Source: CAZFQG01 sp964520785 (lineage in GTDB: Bacteria > Planctomycetota > Planctomycetia > Pirellulales > Thermoguttaceae). From it: 8,010 nt of DNA. Under the pieces are notes generated by a model. The model had not been told where the DNA came from, did not search any database, and worked only from the letters and a program-made list of their open reading frames with translations. The position numbers were made by a program, and so were the translations under genes. Shown here piece after piece: positions 1-6,062 of the stretch (positions are counted from its first letter, which is position 1; each line of letters begins with the position of its first letter). The stretch lies in assembly GCA_964520785.1 (NCBI GenBank), contig CAZFQG010000242.1:1-8010 (forward strand), written 5' to 3'.

Positions 1-84
1 GACGCGGCAATTCCGTAAGCCCAAAAAAGCACCCCGCCAACCATCGCGTATAACGCCGGCCAAAACGCCGGCGACATCGCCGGC
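1..84 (+). other. Upstream part of hppA with degenerate motif and in-frame stop
   Basis: Read in the hppA frame, this stretch lines up with the family's catalytic segment [20 protein letters not shown] but is badly altered. It reads DAAIP, then a TAA stop at 16-18, then AQKSTPPTIAYNAGQNAGD. Two of the aspartates expected to bind Mg-pyrophosphate appear as Tyr (52-54) and Gln (64-66). At nucleotide level, the part around 33-46 can be explained as one lost A and one gained A relative to an expected reading of Arg-Asn-Pro-Ala-Thr. From position 67 onward the match is normal. The damage is concentrated at the very edge, so sequence error at a contig end is the simplest explanation; a decaying gene is the alternative. 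Confidence 0.7.
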
Positions 85-1872
85 ATGGGGGCCGACCTAT
101 ACGAATCCTATTGCGGTTCCATTCTCGCGACGGCCGCCCTCGGCGTCGCGGCGTTTGCCAGCGGCGCGTTGGTGCCCGAGGGCAAAGAAATCATCGATAT
201 GCAGTTGGCGGCCCTTTTCCTTCCGATCGTTCTCGCGGCCGTCGGTATCGTCCTGTCGATCGGCGGCATCTTTCTGGTGAGAACCGAAGAGCAGGCCGAT
301 CAGGGCACGCTTTTGAGGGCGCTCGCCCGCGGCGTGAACGCGTCCAGCATCGCGATCGCGGTCGCCGCGTTCATCTTTGCCGGATGGCTCATGCCCGACA
401 ATTGGAAGGTTGCCTTTAGCGTGGTGGTCGGACTGTTGGCCGGCTGGCTCATCGGAAAGTGGACCGAATACTCGACGAGCGATGAATTCAATCCGACCAA
501 GAAGCTCGCCGACCAGTCCCTGACCGGCCCGGCGACGATCATCATCGGCGGTATCGCCAACGGGATGATGAGCGTCTGGTTCCCCGTGATGATCGTTTGC
601 GTCGCCACGCTCTGCGCCTTTGGTTTTGCCACGGACTGGGACTTCACGAACGTCGATAGCTTCGCGCTGGGTCTTTACGGCGTGGGGATCGCCGCGGTCG
701 GCATGTTGAGTACGCTCGGCATCACGCTGGCGACGGACGCTTACGGCCCTATCGCCGACAACGCCGGCGGCAACGCCGAAATGGCCGGCCTCGATCCGGA
801 GGTACGCCGCCGGACGGACGCCCTCGACAGCCTCGGCAATACCACGGCCGCGACCGGAAAGGGGTTCGCCATCGGTTCGGCCGCCCTGACGGCGCTGGCC
901 CTTCTGGCCGCTTACATCGAGGAGGTCCGGATCGGTTTCGAGCGATGGGGACCTTCCGCGATGGCGGTGGTCGAGGACGTCCAGGAAGGGGACTTCTACA
1001 AGATCAACCACCAGTTCCTCGTCGAAGCGGTCAAAAAACCGGGAGCGGAAGCGCTCGAGTTCAAAGGCTACCTCGTCATGCCGCGCGACATGATCCACCG
1101 TGACATCCGCGAGGACTGGGAGGCCGCGGACCACGCCAAGGGTCCGGCCAAGATCGATCATGAGAAGATGTTCGTCAGGGAGGAATCCACCGCGGCTCAT
1201 ATTGACGAGATCGTCTCCTTCAAGGCGTCTCACGGGGAGTTGGTTCCGGTCCACACGGCGACGATGGTCGACTGGATGAACTACTACTCCTGCAACCTCA
1301 TGAATCCCAAGGTGCTCGTCGGAGTCTTCCTGGGCGCGATGGCGACCTTCGTCTTCTGCGCGCTGACGATGAAGGCGGTCGGACGCGCGGCTTTCGGTAT
1401 GGTCGAGGAAGTGCGGCGGCAGTTCAAGGAGAAGCCCGGTATCATGCAGGGAACGGAGAAGCCGGACTACAAGGCCCCGGTCGCGATCAGTACGGCGGCG
1501 GCCCAAAAGGAAATGATTATTCCTTCGATTCTGGGTTTGGCCACTCCTGTCCTGGTTGGATTGGTCCTCGGAGTCGCCGGAGTCGTCGGTCTCTTGGTCG
1601 GCGCCCTCACCTGCGGCTTCTGCGTCGCCGTCTTCATGGCAAACGCCGGCGGCTCGTGGGACAACGCCAAGAAGTATATCGAGGCCGGCGCCCATGGCGG
1701 GAAGGGGACCGATGCCCATAAGGCGGCCGTCGTCGGCGATACCGTCGGTGATCCGTTCAAGGACACCAGCGGTCCCAGCCTGAACATCCTCATCAAGCTG
1801 ATGAGCATGGTCAGCGTCGTCGCCGCCGGACTCATCGTCCGCTACAGCCTCGAGGCAATCGGCATCTTCTAA
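85..1872 (+). CDS. hppA: Membrane-bound pyrophosphate-energised Na+/H+ pump, N-terminus missing
   Basis: This enzyme hydrolyses cytoplasmic pyrophosphate and pumps H+ and/or Na+ across the membrane. From the first ATG, 595 residues are readable; family members usually have about 660-800, so roughly 200 N-terminal residues lie before the window. Position 85 is only the first ATG and not the true start. Family motifs seen, numbered from that ATG, are GMGADLYESY at the beginning, TDAYGPIADNAGGNAEMAG (218-236), GNTTAATGKGFAIGSAAL (251-268), NAGGSWDNAKKYIE (520-533) and GDTVGDPFKDTSGPSLN (551-567). About ten hydrophobic membrane segments remain. After GNTT come Ala255 and Gly258, the pattern of K+-dependent enzymes; K+-independent ones have Lys and Thr there. 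Glu7 sits where Na+-transporting members carry their glutamate. A hydrophilic stretch at about 285-400 is longer than usual. The gene ends in TAA and is followed by a terminator, so it is probably transcribed alone. Family assignment is very secure; ion specificity is inferred. Confidence 0.96.
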   Translation: MGADLYESYCGSILATAALGVAAFASGALVPEGKEIIDMQLAALFLPIVLAAVGIVLSIGGIFLVRTEEQADQGTLLRALARGVNASSIAIAVAAFIFAGWLMPDNWKVAFSVVVGLLAGWLIGKWTEYSTSDEFNPTKKLADQSLTGPATIIIGGIANGMMSVWFPVMIVCVATLCAFGFATDWDFTNVDSFALGLYGVGIAAVGMLSTLGITLATDAYGPIADNAGGNAEMAGLDPEVRRRTDALDSLGNTTAATGKGFAIGSAALTALALLAAYIEEVRIGFERWGPSAMAVVEDVQEGDFYKINHQFLVEAVKKPGAEALEFKGYLVMPRDMIHRDIREDWEAADHAKGPAKIDHEKMFVREESTAAHIDEIVSFKASHGELVPVHTATMVDWMNYYSCNLMNPKVLVGVFLGAMATFVFCALTMKAVGRAAFGMVEEVRRQFKEKPGIMQGTEKPDYKAPVAISTAAAQKEMIIPSILGLATPVLVGLVLGVAGVVGLLVGALTCGFCVAVFMANAGGSWDNAKKYIEAGAHGGKGTDAHKAAVVGDTVGDPFKDTSGPSLNILIKLMSMVSVVAAGLIVRYSLEAIGIF

Positions 1873-1905
1873 AGAAGAAAAATCGCCCTCGATCGACAAA
1901 CCAAC

Positions 1906-1942
1906 GCCCCGCCCGGACCTGATCCACGCGGGGCTTTTTTTT
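1906..1942 (+). terminator. Intrinsic terminator of hppA
   Basis: A perfect 7-bp GC stem, GCCCCGC (1906-1912) with GCGGGGC (1928-1934), encloses a 15-nt loop. Eight T residues follow at 1935-1942. It begins 33 bases after the hppA stop codon, the expected place for rho-independent termination. On the opposite strand the stem is followed only by a mixed G/T stretch, so it should work poorly for the convergent gene ending at 2011. A smaller hairpin, CGCCA-TCGT-TGGCG (1947-1960), follows and has no T run on either strand. Confidence 0.9.
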
Positions 1943-2010
1943 GAATCGCCATCGTTGGCGCGGCGGAGCGGATCGCTCGAACATCCTCGACAATGACTTA
2001 TTTCGTCCGC

Positions 2011-3729
2011 CTACGGCATCACCGCCGATTCGATCTCCTTGGCAAGTTCGCGGCGGGCCGATTCATAGGCGGCCGGGTCGGGGTTCCACTGGAACCAGGA
2101 TTCGACGAGCGGCATAACGTGACCGGCGGCCGTCTCCCTCTCGCCGAGGCGGTCGAGGATGGCCATGTACTCGTAGTCCTCGATTCCGTCGCGAAGGGCT
2201 TTAAGCCGGAGGCTTGGCGCGACGCCGTCGTACCCCACTGCCCGGCCGGGGTAGAGCAGACTCCCCTCGCCGTTATACATGAGGTCTTCGCGTCGATCGC
2301 GGCGGTCGAGCGTGCCCGGCTCGGTCCACACATCATCCACGTCGTTCCAATAGACCATTCCTCCCCAATAGAGGATGCCGGTGATTCCGTATTTCCATGA
2401 GGTCCACGCCGGAACGCGATAGTTCAATAGCGGATAATCGGTATGCCACCAGGGTGTCGGGTCGAGCTGGCACAGCGCCGTGTACGTCCACGCGGTCTCC
2501 CCTTCGGCAAGTCGTCTCTCGAGGCTTTCGGGTTTACAGAGTGAAAAGAGCGGACACCAGATGTCGACCGCGCCGTACAGGTCGCCCCAGTTCTCGTTCT
2601 GCGGCCACGTTTGTTCCACGACGAGGACCTTCAGCGCCGAATCGGCTTCTTTGATCGCTTGGCCCCATTTCTGAACATACCGGTACGCCTCCTCGTCATT
2701 CGGCTCGTCCAGCAGATAGGTGAAGAATACCACCTCCGGCCTGTCCAGTCTCTCCGCCGCCGAGTCGAAGGCTTCCAGCCATGCATGCAGGGTCTCCTTC
2801 TCGGCGATCGGGTCTTGGACGACGCTCCTGGGATGCGGGGTCTGCAAAGCGTTGACGCGGTGCCGGTCGATGAAATCGCGAAGCGCGTCGATCCTTTCAT
2901 CCGGAACGCGGTACGATCCCTCCGGCTGCTTCACCGGCGTGAGCATCTCGGTCGGGGGCGTGGCGTTTACGCGGTGGCGGCTGAGCAGTTCGGCACACTG
3001 GGCGTCGACGGCTTCCCAGTCTTCCGGTGGTTCTTCCTTGTTGGCACTTTTGCGTTTTTGATAGTAACCTCGCATCCGCGAAGCGGGCGAACCGAGCGCC
3101 GTCGCCATGGTCGGTGTCGGAGGAAGAGAGAAACCCCACACGCGCAAGGTCACGAGAATTTCGCGCTCCCCCAACTCCTTCGTGACGACACGGCATGCGC
3201 CCCGATAATCGCCCGGCGTCGCGTCTTCCGGGACGTACAGATCGACGAGGAATCCATGGGTCTCCTCGGCGGGAAGAGCAAACGGTAGCGCGGCGAACCG
3301 CGCCTCCGGAAGCGCCTCGCCGGTGAGGGGGTGGACCGCCGGTATGAGAGCGTCGGGATACCACCCGGGCTGGAAACGTTCGTTCCGGTGCGTCGGCACG
3401 GTGATTTCAAACTGGTGTTGCCGATAAACCCGAGCAGTCGATCCCGATATCGTGCCGGTCTTCCCTTCGGGAGCGATCAGCGATAAATCGCCCATTTCGA
3501 CGGCGGTAACGGTGAGCGGCCGCGACGAACGCATGAGGATTTGGAAAGACTCCCATTCATTTCCCGCCGCGGCCAAATCCACGGCGGTCCGCCCGGTCGG
3601 CGACGCGTCGCGCAACAATCGCGACGTGGCGGTCCGCGTCCAAAGAAAGTAATCGCCGGCGGTCATGACGGCGGCCTGGGAAAGGGTGATATAGAGGCCG
3701 ATAGCGAGATTTCGTAATGAAACGAACAT
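2011..3729 (-). CDS. Secreted GH123-type glycoside hydrolase (DUF4091 domain)
   Basis: This is a 572-residue exported protein resembling glycoside hydrolase family 123, whose characterised members are beta-N-acetylgalactosaminidases. Residues 1-25 look like a signal peptide: Arg6, a hydrophobic stretch, then a likely cut near AVMTAG. Residues about 45-200 are beta-rich, as in the N-terminal sandwich of this family. The catalytic barrel follows, with YLLDEPND at 338-345; the adjacent Asp341-Glu342 matches the Asp-Glu pair used for substrate-assisted catalysis in GH123. The C-terminal part has the DUF4091 signature, including ITGILYWGGMVYWND (449-463) and LRDGIEDYEYMAILDRL (512-528). The start is supported by GGAG seven bases before the ATG; the stop is TAG. 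It lies 102 bases downstream of marC on the same strand and converges on hppA. The DUF4091 group is wide, so galactosaminidase activity is a guess; membership is firm. Confidence 0.85.
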   Translation of the reverse strand: MFVSLRNLAIGLYITLSQAAVMTAGDYFLWTRTATSRLLRDASPTGRTAVDLAAAGNEWESFQILMRSSRPLTVTAVEMGDLSLIAPEGKTGTISGSTARVYRQHQFEITVPTHRNERFQPGWYPDALIPAVHPLTGEALPEARFAALPFALPAEETHGFLVDLYVPEDATPGDYRGACRVVTKELGEREILVTLRVWGFSLPPTPTMATALGSPASRMRGYYQKRKSANKEEPPEDWEAVDAQCAELLSRHRVNATPPTEMLTPVKQPEGSYRVPDERIDALRDFIDRHRVNALQTPHPRSVVQDPIAEKETLHAWLEAFDSAAERLDRPEVVFFTYLLDEPNDEEAYRYVQKWGQAIKEADSALKVLVVEQTWPQNENWGDLYGAVDIWCPLFSLCKPESLERRLAEGETAWTYTALCQLDPTPWWHTDYPLLNYRVPAWTSWKYGITGILYWGGMVYWNDVDDVWTEPGTLDRRDRREDLMYNGEGSLLYPGRAVGYDGVAPSLRLKALRDGIEDYEYMAILDRLGERETAAGHVMPLVESWFQWNPDPAAYESARRELAKEIESAVMP

Positions 3730-3788
3730 AACGTGACTCCGCGGGTTGAAGGAAGGCTTGCACGCTCAAACGCAAAACATCCAAACCC

Positions 3789-3818
3789 ATTCTAACGCGT
3801 CCGCCCAGCGGAGTGCAA
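3789..3818 (-). promoter_or_regulatory. Candidate sigma70-type promoter for the GH123-type gene
   Basis: On the minus strand, TTGCAC (3813-3818) and TAGAAT (3789-3794) are separated by 18 bases. The -10 box matches the consensus at five of six positions, while the -35 box matches mainly in its TTG. It would start transcription near 3782, about 50 bases before the ATG at 3729. The gene could instead be read through from marC. This is pattern matching only. Confidence 0.4.
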
Positions 3819-3831
3819 TCGCCGCTCCAGA

Positions 3832-4452
3832 TCAAAGTCCCTGGAACTCGCGGACCCAGGCCTGAAGACCTTGCATGATCATCTCGACCGAGATCGTGCC
3901 GACAAACAGGGCCGTGATACGCCCCGCGATCTCGAAGTAGCGCTGTATCAGAGGCTCACGCCGCGGGCGAACATAGTCATGGCCCATCTTCAAGAACAGC
4001 AGGATCGTCACGGAAATGAAAACCGCCAGTACGACTGCCCCGCAGGCCGGCAACGGGTCGAGTCGTTTTCCGGCGATCACGCTGGCGCTGATGGTCCCAG
4101 GACCAATGAGAATGGGCATCGCGATCGCCCCCGCGAGATGCTCCGATTCGCCGCGTAAGATCTCGATTGCGGTCGGCCCCTTGAACACGAACTGAAGCCC
4201 AATGAGAAGGAACACGATGCCGCCAAAAATCTGAAAAGAGGCAAATTCCGCCTAAACAACGTTTGAGAAGACCGCATCACCCAGTATGGCGAAACAACAG
4301 AAGACCGGTAAGCTGATGAGTGACGCTCTGAGCAAAACGCGAAAGAACTGGGCGAGGCTGAGCTTCTCAACGATATCAATCAGGTAAACGATGACAAGAA
4401 ACGGATTCAGCAATACCAAGAGCAAGACCGCGGATTTGACGAAATCAGTCAT
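3832..4452 (-). pseudogene. MarC-family integral membrane protein, interrupted by an in-frame TAG
   Basis: One continuous reading frame of 206 codons, the usual size for MarC/UPF0056 multipass membrane proteins, is broken by a single TAG at codon 67 (4252-4254). Codons 1-66, from ATG 4452, give two hydrophobic helices with LLVLLNPFLVIVYLIDIVEK. After the stop the frame continues without a shift as AEFASFQIFGGIVFLLIGLQ, the expected next helix. It then has AMPILIGPGTISASVIAGKR, a hallmark of the family, and ends with FEIAGRITALFVGTISVEMI and a TGA. GTG 4215 is a possible internal restart but would give only about 128 residues lacking the first two helices. Neighbouring genes end in TAG, so amber is a real stop here. 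GGGA lies four bases before the ATG. MarC proteins have no settled function; the old link to multiple antibiotic resistance was withdrawn. The break is either a nonsense mutation or a base-call error; no second lesion is visible. Confidence 0.82.
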
Positions 4453-4691
4453 CTGTTCCCGTAACTCTTTAACTCAATAGATGTGTTGCGGCCCGTTCGC
4501 ATGGGCACGACTCAATAGGCTCCAAGAGCGAAGCTTCTCGCCGAGCCTGAAACCCCTCGTCAGGGGGAATTCCTCGGCAGTATACCCTATGAGTGTACAG
4601 CAACCTGTCCAAGAGGGCCACCTGTTTTCGGCTATCTCGCCTCGAGTGGACATCAACTACCCATATCATCGAGCGTCTTGGTGATTTGAGG

Positions 4692-4779
4692 CCGGTCCAC
4701 GAGAGTCCGGTTCCGTCCGAATCAAAGGGTTGCGTTAAGTAAGGAAGCTATTTATATTCGTTATTTAGGCGTGGACCGG
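4692..4779. repeat. 10-bp inverted repeat bracketing a promoter
   Basis: CCGGTCCACG at 4692-4701 is the exact reverse complement of CGTGGACCGG at 4770-4779, with 68 bases between the arms. A further GTCCGG at 4705-4710 can also pair with CCGGAC at 4777-4782. The enclosed segment is AT-rich and contains the promoter candidate at 4730-4758. The left arm would be upstream of transcription and the right arm just inside the leader, so a DNA-binding site pair is more likely than an RNA stem from this promoter. The repeat is certain; a role is not shown. Confidence 0.6.
4730..4758 (+). promoter_or_regulatory. Candidate sigma70-type promoter for the GH99-like gene
   Basis: TTGCGT (4730-4735) and TATATT (4753-4758) are separated by exactly 17 bases. 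The predicted start near 4765 would leave a leader of about 60 bases before ATG 4826. It is the best promoter-like match in this intergenic region and lies in its most AT-rich segment. It may serve 4826-7136 and xseA as one unit. Confidence 0.5.
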
Positions 4780-4784
4780 ACCCT

Positions 4785-4803
4785 CCCCGTGTAGTTTACG
4801 GGG
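4785..4803 (+). promoter_or_regulatory. Leader hairpin before the GH99-like gene
   Basis: CCCCGT (4785-4790) pairs with ACGGGG (4798-4803), extended by a G-U pair, with a five-base loop. The sequence that follows is TTCACCACG rather than a T run, so it is not a standard terminator. It ends 22 bases before ATG 4826, which has no clear Shine-Dalgarno sequence, and could affect translation initiation or message stability. Function is inferred only from position. Confidence 0.35.
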
Positions 4804-4825
4804 TTCACCACGAAATCCTGTCTGA

Positions 4826-6040
4826 ATGATCAAGCGATTTGTTCCATTTGCATGCTGTTTTGTTCTTCTCGTGCATACCGCGGGTCTGCGCGCGGAAGAT
4901 TTTACGGTCGCGTGTTACTACTTTCCGAACTATCATCCCGGCGATGCGCGGAATTCGGCCCGATTTGGCCCCGATTGGAGTGAGTGGGAACTTGTGAAAG
5001 CGGCTCGGCCGCGGTTTGACGGCCACCGCCAGCCGAATGTTCCGGCGTGGGGATACACGGACGAGTCCGATCCCAAGGAGATGGCACGGAAGATCGATGT
5101 CGCGGCCGATCACGGAATTGACGTATTCATTTTCGATTGGTATTGGTTCGACGACGGGCCGTTTCTCGAAAAAGCGCTGGAACGCGGTTTTCTGGAGGCG
5201 CCGAATCATTCGCGTCTGCGGTTCGCGCTGATGTGGGCCAATCATGACTGGCTCGACATCCATCCCTACTCCCGGGGCGAGCCGGCCGCGGTACTTCATC
5301 CCGGAAAGGTCACTCCAGAAACGTTCGACGCCGTTTGCGACTATTGCATCGAGAAGTACTTCGTTCATCCCTCCTATTGGCGGATTCAAGGTCGACCCTA
5401 TTTCTCCTTCTATGATCTTACCAAGCTGATGGAGAATTTCGGCTCGGTGGAGGCCACCCGGACGGCGCTCGACCGGTTCCGTGCGAAGGCGGAGGCGGCC
5501 GGCCTGGCGGGGTTGCATCTCAACGCCGTCGTTTGGGGGGCGCCGATCCCGCCGGGAGAGCAGACGCCCGCCGATGCGAAATTGCTGGTCGAGAAGCTCG
5601 GCTTCGATTCGGTGACGTCGTACGTTTGGATTCATCACGTCGCGCTTCCGAAGATGCGGACCGACTACGAGTATGTCCAGAAGCACTATTTCGCTTATTG
5701 GAACATCGCCGACTTGAAGTTCGACGTTCCCTACTACCCGAACGTTACGATGGGTTGGGATTCGAGTCCCAGGGCGGACCAGTCGCAGGAATTCGGTGAC
5801 TTCGGGTATCCGTTTATGCATACGATCTCGGGAAACACGCCGGAGAAGTTCCGGCAGGCTCTGGCGAAGATGAAGTTCGAAATGGTTCGGCGAGGGGCCG
5901 AGCGGATTCTGAACATCAACTGTTGGAACGAGTGGACCGAGGGTTCTTATCTCGAACCCGACACGGTGCATGGAATGCGATATCTCGAGGCCGTCCGCGA
6001 CGTGTTTGGCCCGGGACCGCCGGCGGCACAAGAGAAATAG
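4826..6040 (+). CDS. Secreted GH99/WbsX-like glycoside hydrolase
   Basis: This is a 404-residue protein of the GH99-like/WbsX family. Known relatives are either endo-acting alpha-mannan hydrolases of GH99 or WbsX-type proteins of polysaccharide loci annotated as glycosyltransferases. A signal peptide (basic KR at 3-4, hydrophobic core, likely cut after LRA at 23) places this one outside the cytoplasm, which favours a hydrolase. The first strand has the family motif ACYYFPNYHPGD (29-40), followed by GIDVFIFDWYWFDDGPFLEK (97-116). Near the C-terminus is NCWNEWTEGSYLEPD (365-379); Glu369 and Glu372 have the same three-residue spacing as the catalytic glutamate pair of GH99 enzymes. The codon before the ATG is a TGA, so the start cannot move upstream, and a later start would lose the signal peptide. 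There is no evident ribosome-binding site. The stop is TAG, and the permease begins 22 bases later. The substrate is unknown. Confidence 0.83.
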   Translation: MIKRFVPFACCFVLLVHTAGLRAEDFTVACYYFPNYHPGDARNSARFGPDWSEWELVKAARPRFDGHRQPNVPAWGYTDESDPKEMARKIDVAADHGIDVFIFDWYWFDDGPFLEKALERGFLEAPNHSRLRFALMWANHDWLDIHPYSRGEPAAVLHPGKVTPETFDAVCDYCIEKYFVHPSYWRIQGRPYFSFYDLTKLMENFGSVEATRTALDRFRAKAEAAGLAGLHLNAVVWGAPIPPGEQTPADAKLLVEKLGFDSVTSYVWIHHVALPKMRTDYEYVQKHYFAYWNIADLKFDVPYYPNVTMGWDSSPRADQSQEFGDFGYPFMHTISGNTPEKFRQALAKMKFEMVRRGAERILNINCWNEWTEGSYLEPDTVHGMRYLEAVRDVFGPGPPAAQEK

Positions 6041-6062
6041 AAGGAACTTAACCTCGAATCGG

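Larger units (their letters stand above)
4453..4825. other. Divergent intergenic region, no supported gene
   Basis: This 373-base stretch separates marC (-) from the GH99-like gene (+). Short open frames on both strands (for example 4481-4684 + and 4469-4669 -) overlap each other, resemble no family I recognise and have no convincing ribosome site. The left part can fold locally: GGCTC (4518-4522) with GAGCC (4543-4547), the palindrome GAAGCTTC (4530-4537), and CCCCT-CGTC-AGGGG (4553-4566). The right part is AT-richer and holds the promoter candidate and repeats listed separately. I see no transposon ends, tRNA or known riboswitch. The left part could be a small RNA, a leader for marC or the relic of a gene, but nothing decides between these. 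Confidence 0.6.

Noticed and set aside
97..1899. 600-codon open frame on the minus strand opposite hppA
   Set aside because: Its composition is Arg/Asp/Gly-rich with no recognisable domain, and it is fully explained as the mirror of a GC-rich coding frame. The + strand has unmistakable PPase motifs.
1947..1960. CGCCA-TCGT-TGGCG hairpin as terminator for the minus-strand gene ending at 2011
   Set aside because: On the minus strand it is followed by ATTCAAAAAA rather than a T run, so it does not fit an intrinsic terminator.
2611..3288. 225-codon + strand frame inside the GH123-type gene
   Set aside because: It is a shadow of the real gene, with no domain and no ribosome site.
3801..3830. Possible terminator between marC and the GH123-type gene (AGCGG/CCGCT stem)
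   Set aside because: Only five base pairs with a 10-base loop and no T run, so it is too weak to call.
4469..4684. Overlapping small frames on both strands in the intergenic region
   Set aside because: They overlap each other, have no recognised domain and no convincing ribosome site. They are more likely chance open frames.
5970..6062. Upstream ATG start for the permease
   Set aside because: It would overlap the GH99-like gene by 71 bases and add an Arg-rich tail unlike the family. ATG 6063 gives a normal N-terminus.
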